From contig JBBDXA010000141.1 in NCBI GenBank assembly GCA_040902585.1, forward strand, positions 1 to 25,126: 25,126 bases of DNA, written 5' to 3'. This DNA comes from JBBDXA01 sp040902585 (GTDB taxonomy: Bacteria; Planctomycetota; Phycisphaerae; Phycisphaerales; Phycisphaeraceae). Shown here in pieces: positions 13,522-21,532 of the stretch. The first letter of the stretch is position 1; each line of letters starts with the position of its first letter. Below the pieces are notes generated by a model that had not been told where the DNA came from, made no database searches, and saw nothing but the letters and a program-made list of their open reading frames with translations. Position numbers and translations under genes: made by a program.

Positions 13522-14990
13522 GTGCTCGCAAAAAAAGCCATTCGTTCACACTCAGCGCGTTGCTCTTTGTCTCACTCATGGCGGCGACGCCTGTCACCGC
13601 CGCGGATACCGGCAAGCGCAAGCCCAATGTGATTTTCATCATGGCGGACGATCTCGGCTACGCCGAGGTCGGCTGCTACGGGCAGAAGTGGATCAAGACG
13701 CCCAGCGTTGATCGCATCTCCGCCCAAGGCATCCGCTTTACGCAGCACTACACCGCGCACCCCGTCTGCGCTCCCGCTCGCTGTTCACTCATGACCGGCA
13801 AGCACGGCGGCCACGCGTTCATCCGCGACAACAGCAATCCGCCCGGCCGCAAGACGAATATCAAGAACCTCGAATGGACCGGGCAGAATCCGATCCCTGA
13901 TGAAGAAGTCACGATGGCGGAACTCTTCAAGGCCCAGGGCTACGCCACCGGCGCGATGGGCAAGTGGGGCCTGGGCTACGAAGGTTCGACAGGCGATCCC
14001 AACAAGCAGGGCTTCGATCTTTTCTTTGGTTACCTTTGCCAGGCCCACGCCCACAGTCATTACCCGATGTTCCTCTGGCGCAACGATCAGAAGGTGATGT
14101 ACGAAGGCAACGAGAGACAGCTCCAGGGCAAGCACCACTCGCAGGATGAGTTCATCGCTGAAGCGGTGAAGTTCGTCCGCGCGAATAAGGACAAGCCGTT
14201 CTTCCTCTACCTGCCCTTTGCGATTCCGCATCTTTCCATTCAGGTGCCCGAGGATTCGCTTGCTGAGTACAAGGGCAAGATTCCCGAGGAAGAGTACGTG
14301 CATAAGGGCTACCTGAAGCACCCGTTCCCGCGCGCGGCTTACGCGGCCATGATCACGCACATGGACCGCGGCATCGGGCAGATCATGTCACTGGTCAAGG
14401 AGCTTGGCCTCGATGATGATACGATCATCATCTTCACCAGCGACAACGGGCCGACGTACGATCGCCTCGGTGGCAGCGATTCGGTTTTCTTCAACTCGGC
14501 AGGCCCGCTCAAGGCGTATAAGGGTTCGATTTACGAAGGCGGCATCCGTATTCCCTGTGTCGTGCGCTGGCCGGGAAGGATCAAGGCGGGCCAGACGACT
14601 GATCTCATTTCGTATCACCCCGACTGGTTGCCCACGCTGATGGACCTGATCGGCGCGAGTGACACGGTGCCCAAGGATGTCGATGGCATCAGCCTCGCCC
14701 CCACGCTTCTGGGCAATCCGAAGCAGAAGGAACGCGACTACATCTTCTTCGACTTCAACGGCTACGGCGGCCAGCAGGCAGTCCGCGCCGGGGACTGGAA
14801 AGCGGTGCGTCGCAACATTCACAAGGGCAACATCACGCTCGAACTATACAACCTGAAGGATGACATCGGCGAATCGAAGGACGTGGCCGGGCAACATCCG
14901 GACATCATCGCAAAGATGGAAGCGGTCATGAAGAAGGAGCACACGCCTTCGAAGCTGTTTCCGATGAAGGTGCTCGATGGCGTGAAGTAA
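13518..14990 (+). CDS. Secreted arylsulfatase-type sulfatase
   Basis: The 490-residue product has a signal peptide (FTLSALLFVSLMAATPVTAA, cleavage near residue 29). It has the full type I sulfatase set: Asp44-Asp45 in IMADDLGYAE, formylglycine Cys84 in CAPARCSLMTG (CxPxR), GKWGLG for the active-site Lys, IPHLS for a His, and TSDNGPTYD for the late metal ligands. It resembles arylsulfatase A-like planctomycete enzymes and differs clearly from the sulfatase at 10537, which has GKWHLG. The GTG start at 13518 is supported by GGAGG 7 bases upstream and overlaps the preceding stop by four bases (GTGA). The open frame runs upstream to 12897, but only as a shadow of the membrane gene. Substrate unknown; sulfated polysaccharide is likely. 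Confidence 0.94.
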   Translation: MSARKKSHSFTLSALLFVSLMAATPVTAADTGKRKPNVIFIMADDLGYAEVGCYGQKWIKTPSVDRISAQGIRFTQHYTAHPVCAPARCSLMTGKHGGHAFIRDNSNPPGRKTNIKNLEWTGQNPIPDEEVTMAELFKAQGYATGAMGKWGLGYEGSTGDPNKQGFDLFFGYLCQAHAHSHYPMFLWRNDQKVMYEGNERQLQGKHHSQDEFIAEAVKFVRANKDKPFFLYLPFAIPHLSIQVPEDSLAEYKGKIPEEEYVHKGYLKHPFPRAAYAAMITHMDRGIGQIMSLVKELGLDDDTIIIFTSDNGPTYDRLGGSDSVFFNSAGPLKAYKGSIYEGGIRIPCVVRWPGRIKAGQTTDLISYHPDWLPTLMDLIGASDTVPKDVDGISLAPTLLGNPKQKERDYIFFDFNGYGGQQAVRAGDWKAVRRNIHKGNITLELYNLKDDIGESKDVAGQHPDIIAKMEAVMKKEHTPSKLFPMKVLDGVK

Positions 14991-14993
14991 GAA

Positions 14994-15151
14994 TTAACCA
15001 CGGATAGCACGGATGGCGCGGATAGGGGATGCGGGCGAGTTCGACGGTGAACGGTGAATCCGTTGATCAGGTGCCCGAGCAGGTTCCGATTCATCCAGCA
15101 GTTCACCATTTGGTCTTCTCTATCCGTGCCATCCGTGGAATCCGTGGTCAA
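14994..15151. repeat. 158-bp element with 32-bp inverted ends of CACGGATGG nonamers
   Basis: The left end (14994-15025) and right end (15120-15151) are inverted copies matching at 28 of 32 positions. Each end is a run of degenerate nonamers (CACGGATAG, CACGGATGG, CGCGGATAG). The interior of 94 bases has no reading frame of note; it holds the repeat GGTGAAcGGTGAA. The right end runs up to the folP start codon. It looks like a small non-autonomous element or a nonamer relative of the heptamer pairs elsewhere in the window. Confidence 0.82.
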
Positions 15152-15152
15152 A

Positions 15153-16028
15153 ATGCATCTTCAACTCCCCGATAACCGCACGCTCAGCCTTGATCGCCCG
15201 GTGATCATGGGCATTCTCAACGTCACGCCGGACAGCTTTTCCGACGGCGGCGCGCACGATGCCCATGACGCGGCAGTCGCACACGGCTTGCAGATGGCCG
15301 ATGAAGGCGCGGACATCATCGACGTCGGCGGCGAGTCCACGCGCCCCGGTTCGCAGCGCGTCTCCGCTGGCGAACAGAAGCAGCGCGTCATCGAGGTCAT
15401 CCGTTCCCTTCGCACACAGCTCGATGCACAGGGCGATCACGGAAAGCATGTGGCGATCAGCATTGACACGACGCTCAGCGAAGTCGCTGCCGCCGCTCTT
15501 GATGCCGGTGCTGCGATTTTGAATGACGTCAGCGCCGGGCGTGAAGACCCGCGTCTCCTGCCGCTTGCGGCTTCGCACTCCGCGCCGATCATCCTGATGC
15601 ACATGCAGGGCGCACCCGCGACGATGCAGCAGAATCCCGCCTACGAAGATGTCATCGCGGAGGTAACTGACTTTCTCCTGGAACGGGCGATCGCCGTAAC
15701 GCAGGCCGGAGTACCTCACGCGCAGATCATCCTTGACCCCGGCATCGGCTTCGGCAAGTCGCGCGAGCACAACTTGAAACTGATCGCAACCCTCGATCAC
15801 TTCGTGAAGCTCGGTTACGCGGTCATGCTGGGCACCAGCCGCAAGCGGTTTATGGGCAGTGTCTGTGTGAATGCGGATGGCACTTCACCGCAGCCGCACG
15901 AACTGCTCGGCGCGACCTGCGCGACGACGGCTCTCGGCGTTGCGCAAGGCGTGAAACTCTTTCGCGTGCATGATGTGAAGGCAAATCGTCAGGCCGCGGA
16001 CGTGGCGTTTGCGATCATGCAGGCGTGA
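15153..16028 (+). CDS. folP: Dihydropteroate synthase
   Basis: DHPS condenses 6-hydroxymethyl-7,8-dihydropterin diphosphate with p-aminobenzoate in folate synthesis, in the cytoplasm. The 291-residue product has all the family loops: IMGILNVTPDSFSDGG (18-33, Asn23 at the pterin pocket), IIDVGGESTRPGS (55-67), ILNDVSAG, ILMHMQG, ILDPGIGFGKSREHN (Asp and Lys of the pterin site) and GTSRKRFMG. All are intact, so it should be active. The open frame extends upstream to 15054 through the nonamer element; ATG 15153 is chosen because it gives the family length, though no Shine-Dalgarno site is visible. The segment LPLAASHS is encoded by a copy of the window's recurrent 17-mer palindrome. No folK, folB or ftsH adjoins it. 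The gene ends against the convergent transferase, with a CCCCTCCCT repeat pair between them. Confidence 0.96.
   Translation: MHLQLPDNRTLSLDRPVIMGILNVTPDSFSDGGAHDAHDAAVAHGLQMADEGADIIDVGGESTRPGSQRVSAGEQKQRVIEVIRSLRTQLDAQGDHGKHVAISIDTTLSEVAAAALDAGAAILNDVSAGREDPRLLPLAASHSAPIILMHMQGAPATMQQNPAYEDVIAEVTDFLLERAIAVTQAGVPHAQIILDPGIGFGKSREHNLKLIATLDHFVKLGYAVMLGTSRKRFMGSVCVNADGTSPQPHELLGATCATTALGVAQGVKLFRVHDVKANRQAADVAFAIMQA
15560..15576. repeat. Recurrent 17-mer palindrome inside folP
   Basis: GCCGCTTGCGGCTTCGC is identical to the copy at 22368-22384, in the HzsA-related gene. It differs by one base from the two intergenic copies at 501-517 and 565-581. Here it encodes PLAAS within the DHPS. Confidence 0.5.
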
Positions 16029-16034
16029 TGTTTG

Positions 16035-16172
16035 ATTCCCCTCCCTTCCAGGGAGGGGTTAGGGGAGGGTCGAACTCACGAATTTCGTTGAACCACTTTG
16101 ACACCAACCCGAACGCAGGTCTGTTCACCCAACCCTCCCCCAGCCCCTCCCTGGGAGGGAGGGGAGTTCAAA
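16035..16172. repeat. Head-to-head CCCCTCCCT REP-like pair between convergent genes
   Basis: Unit one has the stem CCCCTCCCT (16038-16046) / AGGGAGGGG (16050-16058) followed by GGGGAGGGTCGAACT. Unit two (about 16131-16172) is inverted, with CCCCTCCCT (16144-16152) / AGGGAGGGG (16156-16164) and CAACCCTCCCC in front. The pair lies between folP and the convergent transferase gene, whose stop codon overlaps unit two. It may serve as a two-way terminator. A third unit of the family is at 18665-18705. Confidence 0.85.
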
Positions 16173-16914
16173 CCAGCGTCATCTCCCAGCAGCGCATCGC
16201 CGCACCCGGCCCTTCCACCACCACCGTTCCCACATGTTCATCACCCAGCGGCAGATCATTCATCGCCCATCGCGTGGGCGCATCCGGCTCATCGCGTGAC
16301 GCTTCGATCCGCGCCTCACTCGCCGGCCAGAACACCGTGTCGAACGAGTCCAGCGCCACGGTGATGCCCAGCCCCATCGCCTTCAGATACGCCTCCTTGC
16401 GCGTCCAGCAGAGATAGAACGCCCGCATGCGCTGCGCTTCAGGCACGCCCATCAGCGTCGCCACTTCGCGCGGCGAAAAGAACCGTTCCGCCAGCCGCTC
16501 GAAGGAGAATCGCTCGCGCACGCACTCGACATCAATGCCCACTGCCCGCCTCGCCGCCGTGGCCATGAGGATCATGCCCTGCGAATGGGAAAGATTGAAA
16601 GTGACCTCGCCCGTGTTGCTCAAGGCATCGAGAAGCGGTTTGCCTTTGGCTTCATAGGCGAAGGTCACGGACAGCGGCTCGCACTGCGTGAGGCGGCCGA
16701 GAACCGCACGCATCATCGAACGGGCGACGATGAACTCCCGCCGCTTCGACGCCACGCGATACTCCTCCGCCCGCGCCCGTTCCACCGGGGTAAGCCGGCC
16801 CAGCAGCTCCGCCTCATTGCCGACGGTCGTCAGATCGCAGCGCCATACATCCACATGTTCAGGCGACGCGCGCAGCCCGGGCGGCACGGGCTGCCACGGG
16901 GGCGAACCATTCAT
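16168..16914 (-). CDS. 4'-phosphopantetheinyl transferase, Sfp type
   Basis: This enzyme transfers the phosphopantetheine arm of coenzyme A to a Ser of acyl or peptidyl carrier proteins. The 248-residue product has the two-fold Sfp form. KGKPLL and FNLSHSQG (106-113) come first. Then GIDVE (126-130) supplies the Mg ligands Asp128 and Glu130, and FFSPREVATL leads into WTRKEAYLKAMG (170-181), with the Glu/Lys pair that finishes the Mg and CoA site. Sfp-type enzymes often serve polyketide or nonribosomal synthases or are the sole PPTase of the cell; no such synthase is visible here. On the minus strand GAGGTG lies just before the ATG at 16914, supporting the start. It converges with folP, with a repeat pair between the two. 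Confidence 0.93.
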   Translation of the reverse strand: MNGSPPWQPVPPGLRASPEHVDVWRCDLTTVGNEAELLGRLTPVERARAEEYRVASKRREFIVARSMMRAVLGRLTQCEPLSVTFAYEAKGKPLLDALSNTGEVTFNLSHSQGMILMATAARRAVGIDVECVRERFSFERLAERFFSPREVATLMGVPEAQRMRAFYLCWTRKEAYLKAMGLGITVALDSFDTVFWPASEARIEASRDEPDAPTRWAMNDLPLGDEHVGTVVVEGPGAAMRCWEMTLV

Positions 16915-16965
16915 GCGTCACCTCGCACGGATTGGATGCAATGAAAGGACACAGGTCGCGCGGAT

Positions 16966-16971
16966 TATACT
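16966..16971 (+). promoter_or_regulatory. Candidate -10 element upstream of the FG-GAP protein
   Basis: TATACT (16966-16971) is a near-consensus -10 hexamer in a GC-rich gap between the divergent transferase gene and the FG-GAP gene. No good -35 lies at the right distance. Initiation about 7 bases later would fall at the ATG at 16978, which favours the downstream ATG at 16999. Confidence 0.35.
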
Positions 16972-16998
16972 GGTCAGATGCAACTGAGGATTGTTGCC

Positions 16999-18666
16999 AT
17001 GTTCAAACGAGTGTTGTCACGAGTCGCTGCGATCACGGTCACCGTGGCGTTGTCACTATCAGTTCTGATTGCCGCTGACGCTCCTTCGCCGATCATCTTC
17101 ACCGACGCCGCCGAGTCCAGCGGCGTGAAGAAGCACCTCGAAGGCATGATGGGCCACGGCGGCGCGATCGCTGATGTCAACGGTGACGGCCTGCTCGATC
17201 TCTTCGCCGGCGGCTTCTGCGATCGCCCTGATGCCGAGTACGGCGCGGCCGGCAAACCTGTTGCCACTCGACTTCTCCTCCAGCGTAAAGATCACACCTT
17301 TGAAGCCGTCGATCAACCAGACATCACCTTCCATGCCCGCACCAGCGGCGCGGTCTTCGCCGATCTCGACAACGACGGCTCGCTCGAACTTTACATCGCC
17401 AACAACGCCCGCCCGCGCTCCAGCAGGAAGGAAGAGCCGCAGCGCTCCGCCCAGCTTCGCACGTCTTCGCTGCTCACCCTGCGCGACGGCAAGTGGGTCG
17501 ATATCAGCGAAGCCAGCGGTGCTTGTCCGCCCTCGCTCCTTTCCGCCCGCAACATCGGCGTCTTCGATTACGACAACGACGGCCTGCTCGACCTGCTCGT
17601 CATCGAAGACCGCTTCGTCGGCAAAGCCGGGTCGCGCACCACACTGTTCCGCAACCTCGGCAATCTTAAGTTCGAAGATGTCAACGCGAAGGTCGGCCTG
17701 CCCGACGGCGTCTTCGGCCTCGGTCACGCCGTCGGCGATGTCAACGGCGACGGCCGCCCTGACTTCTTCATCGCCCACAGCAATCGCCTCTTTCTTTCCA
17801 CGAAGGACGGCAAGTACGCCGAGAACGCGGCCGCGAGCAAAGCCATCGAGTGGAAACCGCTCGATGGCGAAGACTGGCCCTGCGGCGCAGCCTTTGCCGA
17901 CCTCGATCGTGATGGCGATCTCGATCTGGTCGTGAGCATTCACAGCGTCAAGGCTCGTAACAAGATCTATCTGAACGAAGGCGTGCACAACGGCGTGCCA
18001 CTGTTTCGTGATGTGAGTGAGGCGGCAGGCCTGGGCGAGATCGTTCCGACGCGCTGTCCGCATGTCGAAGTGCAGGATTTTGATAACGACGGATGGCCTG
18101 ACATTTACGTGAGCGCCGCGTGGAAGCCCCAGAGCGGCAGCGTGCAGCCGGTGATCTATCGCGGTGTGGGCGTGCGCGACGGCGTGCCGCGTTTTGAATT
18201 GCCGCGAAAGCTGGGCGACGGCGATGGCGTGAAGATGGTGTACTACCCGGCCGCGCCGGTCGCAGATGTCAACGGTGACGGCAAGCTCGACATCTTCGCG
18301 ATCAACTGGTTCGACGACGATCACAGTCACCTGCTGCGCAACGATGCGGGGGCAAGGCAGTTTCTCGATGTGAAAGTCCTCGGCAAGACAAAGCTCAACC
18401 GCATGGGCATCGGCGCGAAGGTGATGGTGTACCGCGGCGGGGGCCTCGGCGATCCGAAGCAACTGCTAGGCATGCGCGAGATTCAGATCGGCACGGGTTA
18501 CGCGAGCGGGCAGCCTGCGATCGCGCACTTCGGGCTGGGCGATGAAGCGAAGGTGGATATCTGGGTGAGCCTGCCCGATGGTCGAATCATCAACAAACCC
18601 GGCGTCGCAACGCAGCGATCGGGCGGTGTGACGCAACCCTTAACCATCGAAGAACCCGGCCCCTGA
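16999..18666 (+). CDS. Secreted FG-GAP (VCBS) beta-propeller with ASPIC/UnbV domain, CRTAC1-like
   Basis: From the ATG at 16999 the product has 555 residues. A signal peptide (MFKRVLSRVAAITVTVALSL, cleavage near VLIAA) is followed by seven calcium-binding loops of the DxDxDG type: DVNGDGLLD, DLDNDGSLE, DYDNDGLLD, DVNGDGRPD, DLDRDGDLD, DFDNDGWPD and DVNGDGKLD. That is one per blade of a seven-bladed integrin-like propeller. The last 100 residues or so form the ASPIC/UnbV domain (GIGAKVMVYRGG, IQIGTGYASGQ, AHFGLGDEAKVDIWVSLPDG). Such proteins are exported and common in Planctomycetes; the molecular role is not established. GAGGA lies 8 bases before ATG 16999; the ATG at 16978 lacks a ribosome site. 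The next gene follows on the same strand after 82 bases that contain a repeat hairpin. Confidence 0.92.
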   Translation: MFKRVLSRVAAITVTVALSLSVLIAADAPSPIIFTDAAESSGVKKHLEGMMGHGGAIADVNGDGLLDLFAGGFCDRPDAEYGAAGKPVATRLLLQRKDHTFEAVDQPDITFHARTSGAVFADLDNDGSLELYIANNARPRSSRKEEPQRSAQLRTSSLLTLRDGKWVDISEASGACPPSLLSARNIGVFDYDNDGLLDLLVIEDRFVGKAGSRTTLFRNLGNLKFEDVNAKVGLPDGVFGLGHAVGDVNGDGRPDFFIAHSNRLFLSTKDGKYAENAAASKAIEWKPLDGEDWPCGAAFADLDRDGDLDLVVSIHSVKARNKIYLNEGVHNGVPLFRDVSEAAGLGEIVPTRCPHVEVQDFDNDGWPDIYVSAAWKPQSGSVQPVIYRGVGVRDGVPRFELPRKLGDGDGVKMVYYPAAPVADVNGDGKLDIFAINWFDDDHSHLLRNDAGARQFLDVKVLGKTKLNRMGIGAKVMVYRGGGLGDPKQLLGMREIQIGTGYASGQPAIAHFGLGDEAKVDIWVSLPDGRIINKPGVATQRSGGVTQPLTIEEPGP

Positions 18667-18705
18667 CTCCCCTCCCTCTTAGGGAGGGGCCGGGGGAGGG
18701 TCGAG
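18665..18705. repeat. Single CCCCTCCCT REP-like hairpin
   Basis: CCCCTCCCT (18669-18677) pairs with AGGGAGGGG (18681-18689) around CTT and is followed by GGGGGAGGGTCGA. It matches unit one of the 16035-16172 pair, including the trailing GGGGAGGGTCGA. It overlaps the stop of the FG-GAP gene and could stop its transcript before the next gene. Confidence 0.82.
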
Positions 18706-18748
18706 CGAACGAATGTACGTTGATTGACATTGCAACTGGAGCCATCGA

Positions 18749-20104
18749 ATGAAGCGAACCAATTCCATACTCATCCTTCTCCTCGCCAGCAGTTTCGCCC
18801 ATGCCGACGGCCCACTCGTCGCCAAGCCCATCACCGGCACCGCGCTCCTCAAACCGCCCGCTGACATCGCCGCCAAAGCCGGCAGTAACTTCACCATCGC
18901 CAAGGCCGCGCCGTCACTCGACATCGTCGTCATCGACAACCTGCCCGACAAAGGCAAGCAGACGCTCTGGTCCACCTGGGGCGACGGCTGCGTTCACTCC
19001 AACGGCAAGTACTACACTTCAATAGGCGATCACATGGGCGTGGACTCGACCTCGCACCTCTACGAGTACGACCCGCAGACGAAGAAGCTCACACTCATCG
19101 TCGATGTCCTGCGCGACCTGAAGATTCCAGCCGGCATCTACGGTCACGGCAAGGTTCACTCAGGCATTCACGAAGCCGCCGATGGCTCAATCTATTTCTC
19201 CACCTATTGGGGTAAGCATCGCGAAGTGGACGCACACTTCGGCAAGAGTTTCGAAGGTTCGGTTGTGTTGCGATACGACCCGAAGTCGAAGAAGCTCGAA
19301 GACCTCGGCGCGATCGTGCCCCGGCAAGGTCTGCCCGCATCTCACTTCGATGCCGAGCGCGGCCTGCTCTACTTCTACGCCGTCTACAAGAGCGATCTTT
19401 GCGTGTATGACGTGAACAAGCGGCAGCGTCTATTCCTTGGCGGCGGCGACATCATCGCGGGTAGCCGCGCCATGATGCGCGACGCCAAAGGTCGGCTGTA
19501 TTTCACGGGCAAGGATGATGTGCTGCACTACTACGACCCGGCCACCAACGCGCTGGCCGCGACGAAGGTGGGTCTGCCTGAGTCGCAAGGCGCGAAGAGC
19601 AAAGGCGACACGCTTCGGGCCGCGATCTCGCGCCCGACGAAGAAGGGCCTGATCTACGGCATGACCGCGTCGGGGCAGGTCTTTGAATTCAATCCGGGTG
19701 CCGGCGGGGCCGCTTCAAGCGGCCCGGCCGCCGCCCCCGCCGTGCGCGACCTCGGTCCGAACTTCGGCACCGGCGGATACACCGCCGCGATGGCGATCAG
19801 TCCCGATGATCGTTTCCTCTACTTCGTCCCCGGTGCCCACGGCTCCAGCGGCAGTGTCGGCTCCCCTGTCGTCCAAATCGAAATCGCCACAGGCAAACGC
19901 AAAGTGCTCGCGTTCCTTTCGCAGCCGCTCAAAGACAAACTCGGCTACTACACCGGCGGCACCTACAACCTTCAGATCGATGCGAATGGCGAATCGCTCT
20001 ACATGACCTTCAACGGCCAGAGCGCCGAGTCCGCCGCGAAAAAAGCAATCGGCTTCGGCCTGCCTTCGGTGATGGTGCTGCACATTCCGGCGAGTGAGCG
20101 GTGA
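18749..20104 (+). CDS. Secreted beta-propeller protein, function unknown
   Basis: The 451-residue product starts with a signal peptide (KRTNSILILLLASSFAHA, cleavage near residue 19). It continues with repeated short-strand units of propeller type: LYEYDPQTKKLTLIVD, VLRYDPKSKKLEDLG, LCVYDVNKRQRLFLG, VLHYYDPATNALAATK, VFEFNPGAG and VVQIEIATGKRKVLA. These [VL]xxYDPxTxKL strands suggest six or seven blades, akin to SMP-30/NHL or kelch-like proteins. No catalytic motif is recognised. A palindrome-derived Ala/Ser/Gly/Pro stretch (GGAASSGPAAAPAV) interrupts one blade. GGAG lies 7 bases before the ATG. It converges with the PQQ-like propeller gene, only six bases apart, with no classic terminator. 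Export suggests a cell-surface or periplasmic role. Confidence 0.8.
   Translation: MKRTNSILILLLASSFAHADGPLVAKPITGTALLKPPADIAAKAGSNFTIAKAAPSLDIVVIDNLPDKGKQTLWSTWGDGCVHSNGKYYTSIGDHMGVDSTSHLYEYDPQTKKLTLIVDVLRDLKIPAGIYGHGKVHSGIHEAADGSIYFSTYWGKHREVDAHFGKSFEGSVVLRYDPKSKKLEDLGAIVPRQGLPASHFDAERGLLYFYAVYKSDLCVYDVNKRQRLFLGGGDIIAGSRAMMRDAKGRLYFTGKDDVLHYYDPATNALAATKVGLPESQGAKSKGDTLRAAISRPTKKGLIYGMTASGQVFEFNPGAGGAASSGPAAAPAVRDLGPNFGTGGYTAAMAISPDDRFLYFVPGAHGSSGSVGSPVVQIEIATGKRKVLAFLSQPLKDKLGYYTGGTYNLQIDANGESLYMTFNGQSAESAAKKAIGFGLPSVMVLHIPASER
19707..19725. repeat. Perfect GGGCCGCTT palindrome inside a propeller gene
   Basis: GGGCCGCTT (19707-19715) and AAGCGGCCC (19717-19725) form a perfect inverted repeat with a one-base centre. 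It is read in frame as part of an Ala/Ser/Gly/Pro linker. It may be another REP-like unit captured by a gene. Confidence 0.45.
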
Positions 20105-20110
20105 GAAGGC

Positions 20111-21391
20111 CTATTCGCTCGTCGCCTTCCGCTCCACGATGCAGAACAGGTGCTTCTCCCCGCGCAGGAGCAGCCGATTCGCCACCGGCACCGGCGTCGC
20201 GATGATGCGCTCGCCCATGTCATTCTCACTGAGCACGGTGAGCTTGCCATCGAGCGAAGTCACGAAGATCACGCCATCCTCGCGCGTGGCATAGAGCTTG
20301 CCGCCCGCGATCATGGGTGAGGAGTAGTAGCTCGAGCTCGACTTCGGCAGATCGCCGGACCATTTCACATCGCCGGTCTTGGCATCGAGGCACGTGACCT
20401 TGCCGCGATCGCCGACGATGTAGACCTTGCCGTCATGGCCGGCCGGCGTGGGGACGAACGCGCTGGAATCATCGCGCGTCCAGAGGCGATGGGTCTTGGT
20501 GACATCGCCTTCGCCGCCGAGTTTCACGCCGGTGATGTGGCTGCCGCGACCGTAGGGGACGATGACCATGTCATCCACGATCGTGTGCGATGCGACCACG
20601 ACCCAGTTGCGCTGCTTCTTCGGATTGAAGCCTTCGCAGGACCAGATCACTTTGCCATCCGTCGTGTCGTGCGCGGTGAGTCGTTCCGCGCCCCAGACGA
20701 GGATCGCCTCTTTGCCTTTGTGATCGATGACAATCGGCGTGGCGTAGCTCTGGTCGCCTTCGGTCGGGCATTCGTAGTTGCGGTCCGCCTTCCACGCGAG
20801 GTCGCCCGTCGCCTGATCGAAGGCCGCGAGGTAGGAATCGCCCGCGTGCATCACCGCGATGATGACATGCTTCTTCGTCAGCACGGGTGAAGTGCCCAGG
20901 TCCCAGTAGAGCGTGTCTTTGCCGAAGCGTTCCTGGAGGTTCGTTTCCCACAGGAGTTTGCCTTTGAAGTCGACAGCCGCGAGGTTACCGCTCTTGAAGT
21001 AGGCGAAGATGCGCGTGCCGTCGGTGGCGGGCGAAGGGTTGGCAGCCGAGCCGTTGCGATGCTTGCCGCCGCGGGCCTTGCCGATTGCAGCAGTCCACTG
21101 GTGCTTGCCTTCGAAGTTGAAGGACATCAGCGCGTCCTGCTCTTCGACAGGGCAGGTGATGACAATCGCGTCGCCCCAGACGACGGGCGAAGAGCAGCCT
21201 TTGCCGGGCAGCTCGATCTTCCAGGCGAGATTCTTCGCATCGGTGAGTTGAACGGGATAGTCGCCGCCGGTGACGCTGGCGCTGGCATCGGCGCCGCGCC
21301 AGCGCGGGTAGGACCGGGGCTGGTTGCGGTCTTCGGCAAGGGCGGCTGAACTGACGAGAGCGATCAGGATGATCGATAGTGTGCGTTGCAT
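20111..21391 (-). CDS. Secreted PQQ-like beta-propeller protein
   Basis: The 426-residue product has a signal peptide (QRTLSIILIALVSSAALA, cleavage near residue 19). It then has seven or more tryptophan-docking units of the PQQ-enzyme type, ending in a Trp: LAWKIELPG, HQWTAAIG, LLWETNLQ, LAWKADRN (in FDQATGDLAW), VIWSCEG, HRLWTRDD and VKWSGDLP (in LDAKTGDVKW). There is no dehydrogenase active-site Asp pair or vicinal Cys disulfide of alcohol dehydrogenases, so it is a PQQ-like or BamB-like propeller rather than a quinoprotein enzyme (inference). The opening YPRWRGADASASV is typical of the planctomycete group. GGAG lies about 8 bases before the ATG on the minus strand. It is divergent from the DUF2007 gene and convergent with the previous propeller gene. 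Confidence 0.9.
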   Translation of the reverse strand: MQRTLSIILIALVSSAALAEDRNQPRSYPRWRGADASASVTGGDYPVQLTDAKNLAWKIELPGKGCSSPVVWGDAIVITCPVEEQDALMSFNFEGKHQWTAAIGKARGGKHRNGSAANPSPATDGTRIFAYFKSGNLAAVDFKGKLLWETNLQERFGKDTLYWDLGTSPVLTKKHVIIAVMHAGDSYLAAFDQATGDLAWKADRNYECPTEGDQSYATPIVIDHKGKEAILVWGAERLTAHDTTDGKVIWSCEGFNPKKQRNWVVVASHTIVDDMVIVPYGRGSHITGVKLGGEGDVTKTHRLWTRDDSSAFVPTPAGHDGKVYIVGDRGKVTCLDAKTGDVKWSGDLPKSSSSYYSSPMIAGGKLYATREDGVIFVTSLDGKLTVLSENDMGERIIATPVPVANRLLLRGEKHLFCIVERKATSE

Positions 21392-21532
21392 CGATTGGCT
21401 CCGGCAAGAGTAAGGTATTACAGTCTATCTGAAGGTTGCCTGAGGTCTATTGAGCGGTTCGCCCGATGGCGGCACCGGAAACTCCAACTCGGCAATATTT
21501 TCCTTTCGCACATCGGCAGTCGAGGACATGCA

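Noticed and set aside
14994..15151. Insertion sequence with a transposase
   Set aside because: The interior of 94 bases is too short for a gene and no target-site duplication was evident, so it is recorded only as a repeat element.
17059..18462. 467-residue open frame on the minus strand opposite the FG-GAP gene
   Set aside because: It is the antisense shadow of a strongly supported gene with seven calcium loops. Its composition (His, Val, Ala, Asp rich, no domain) is typical of GC-rich shadow frames.
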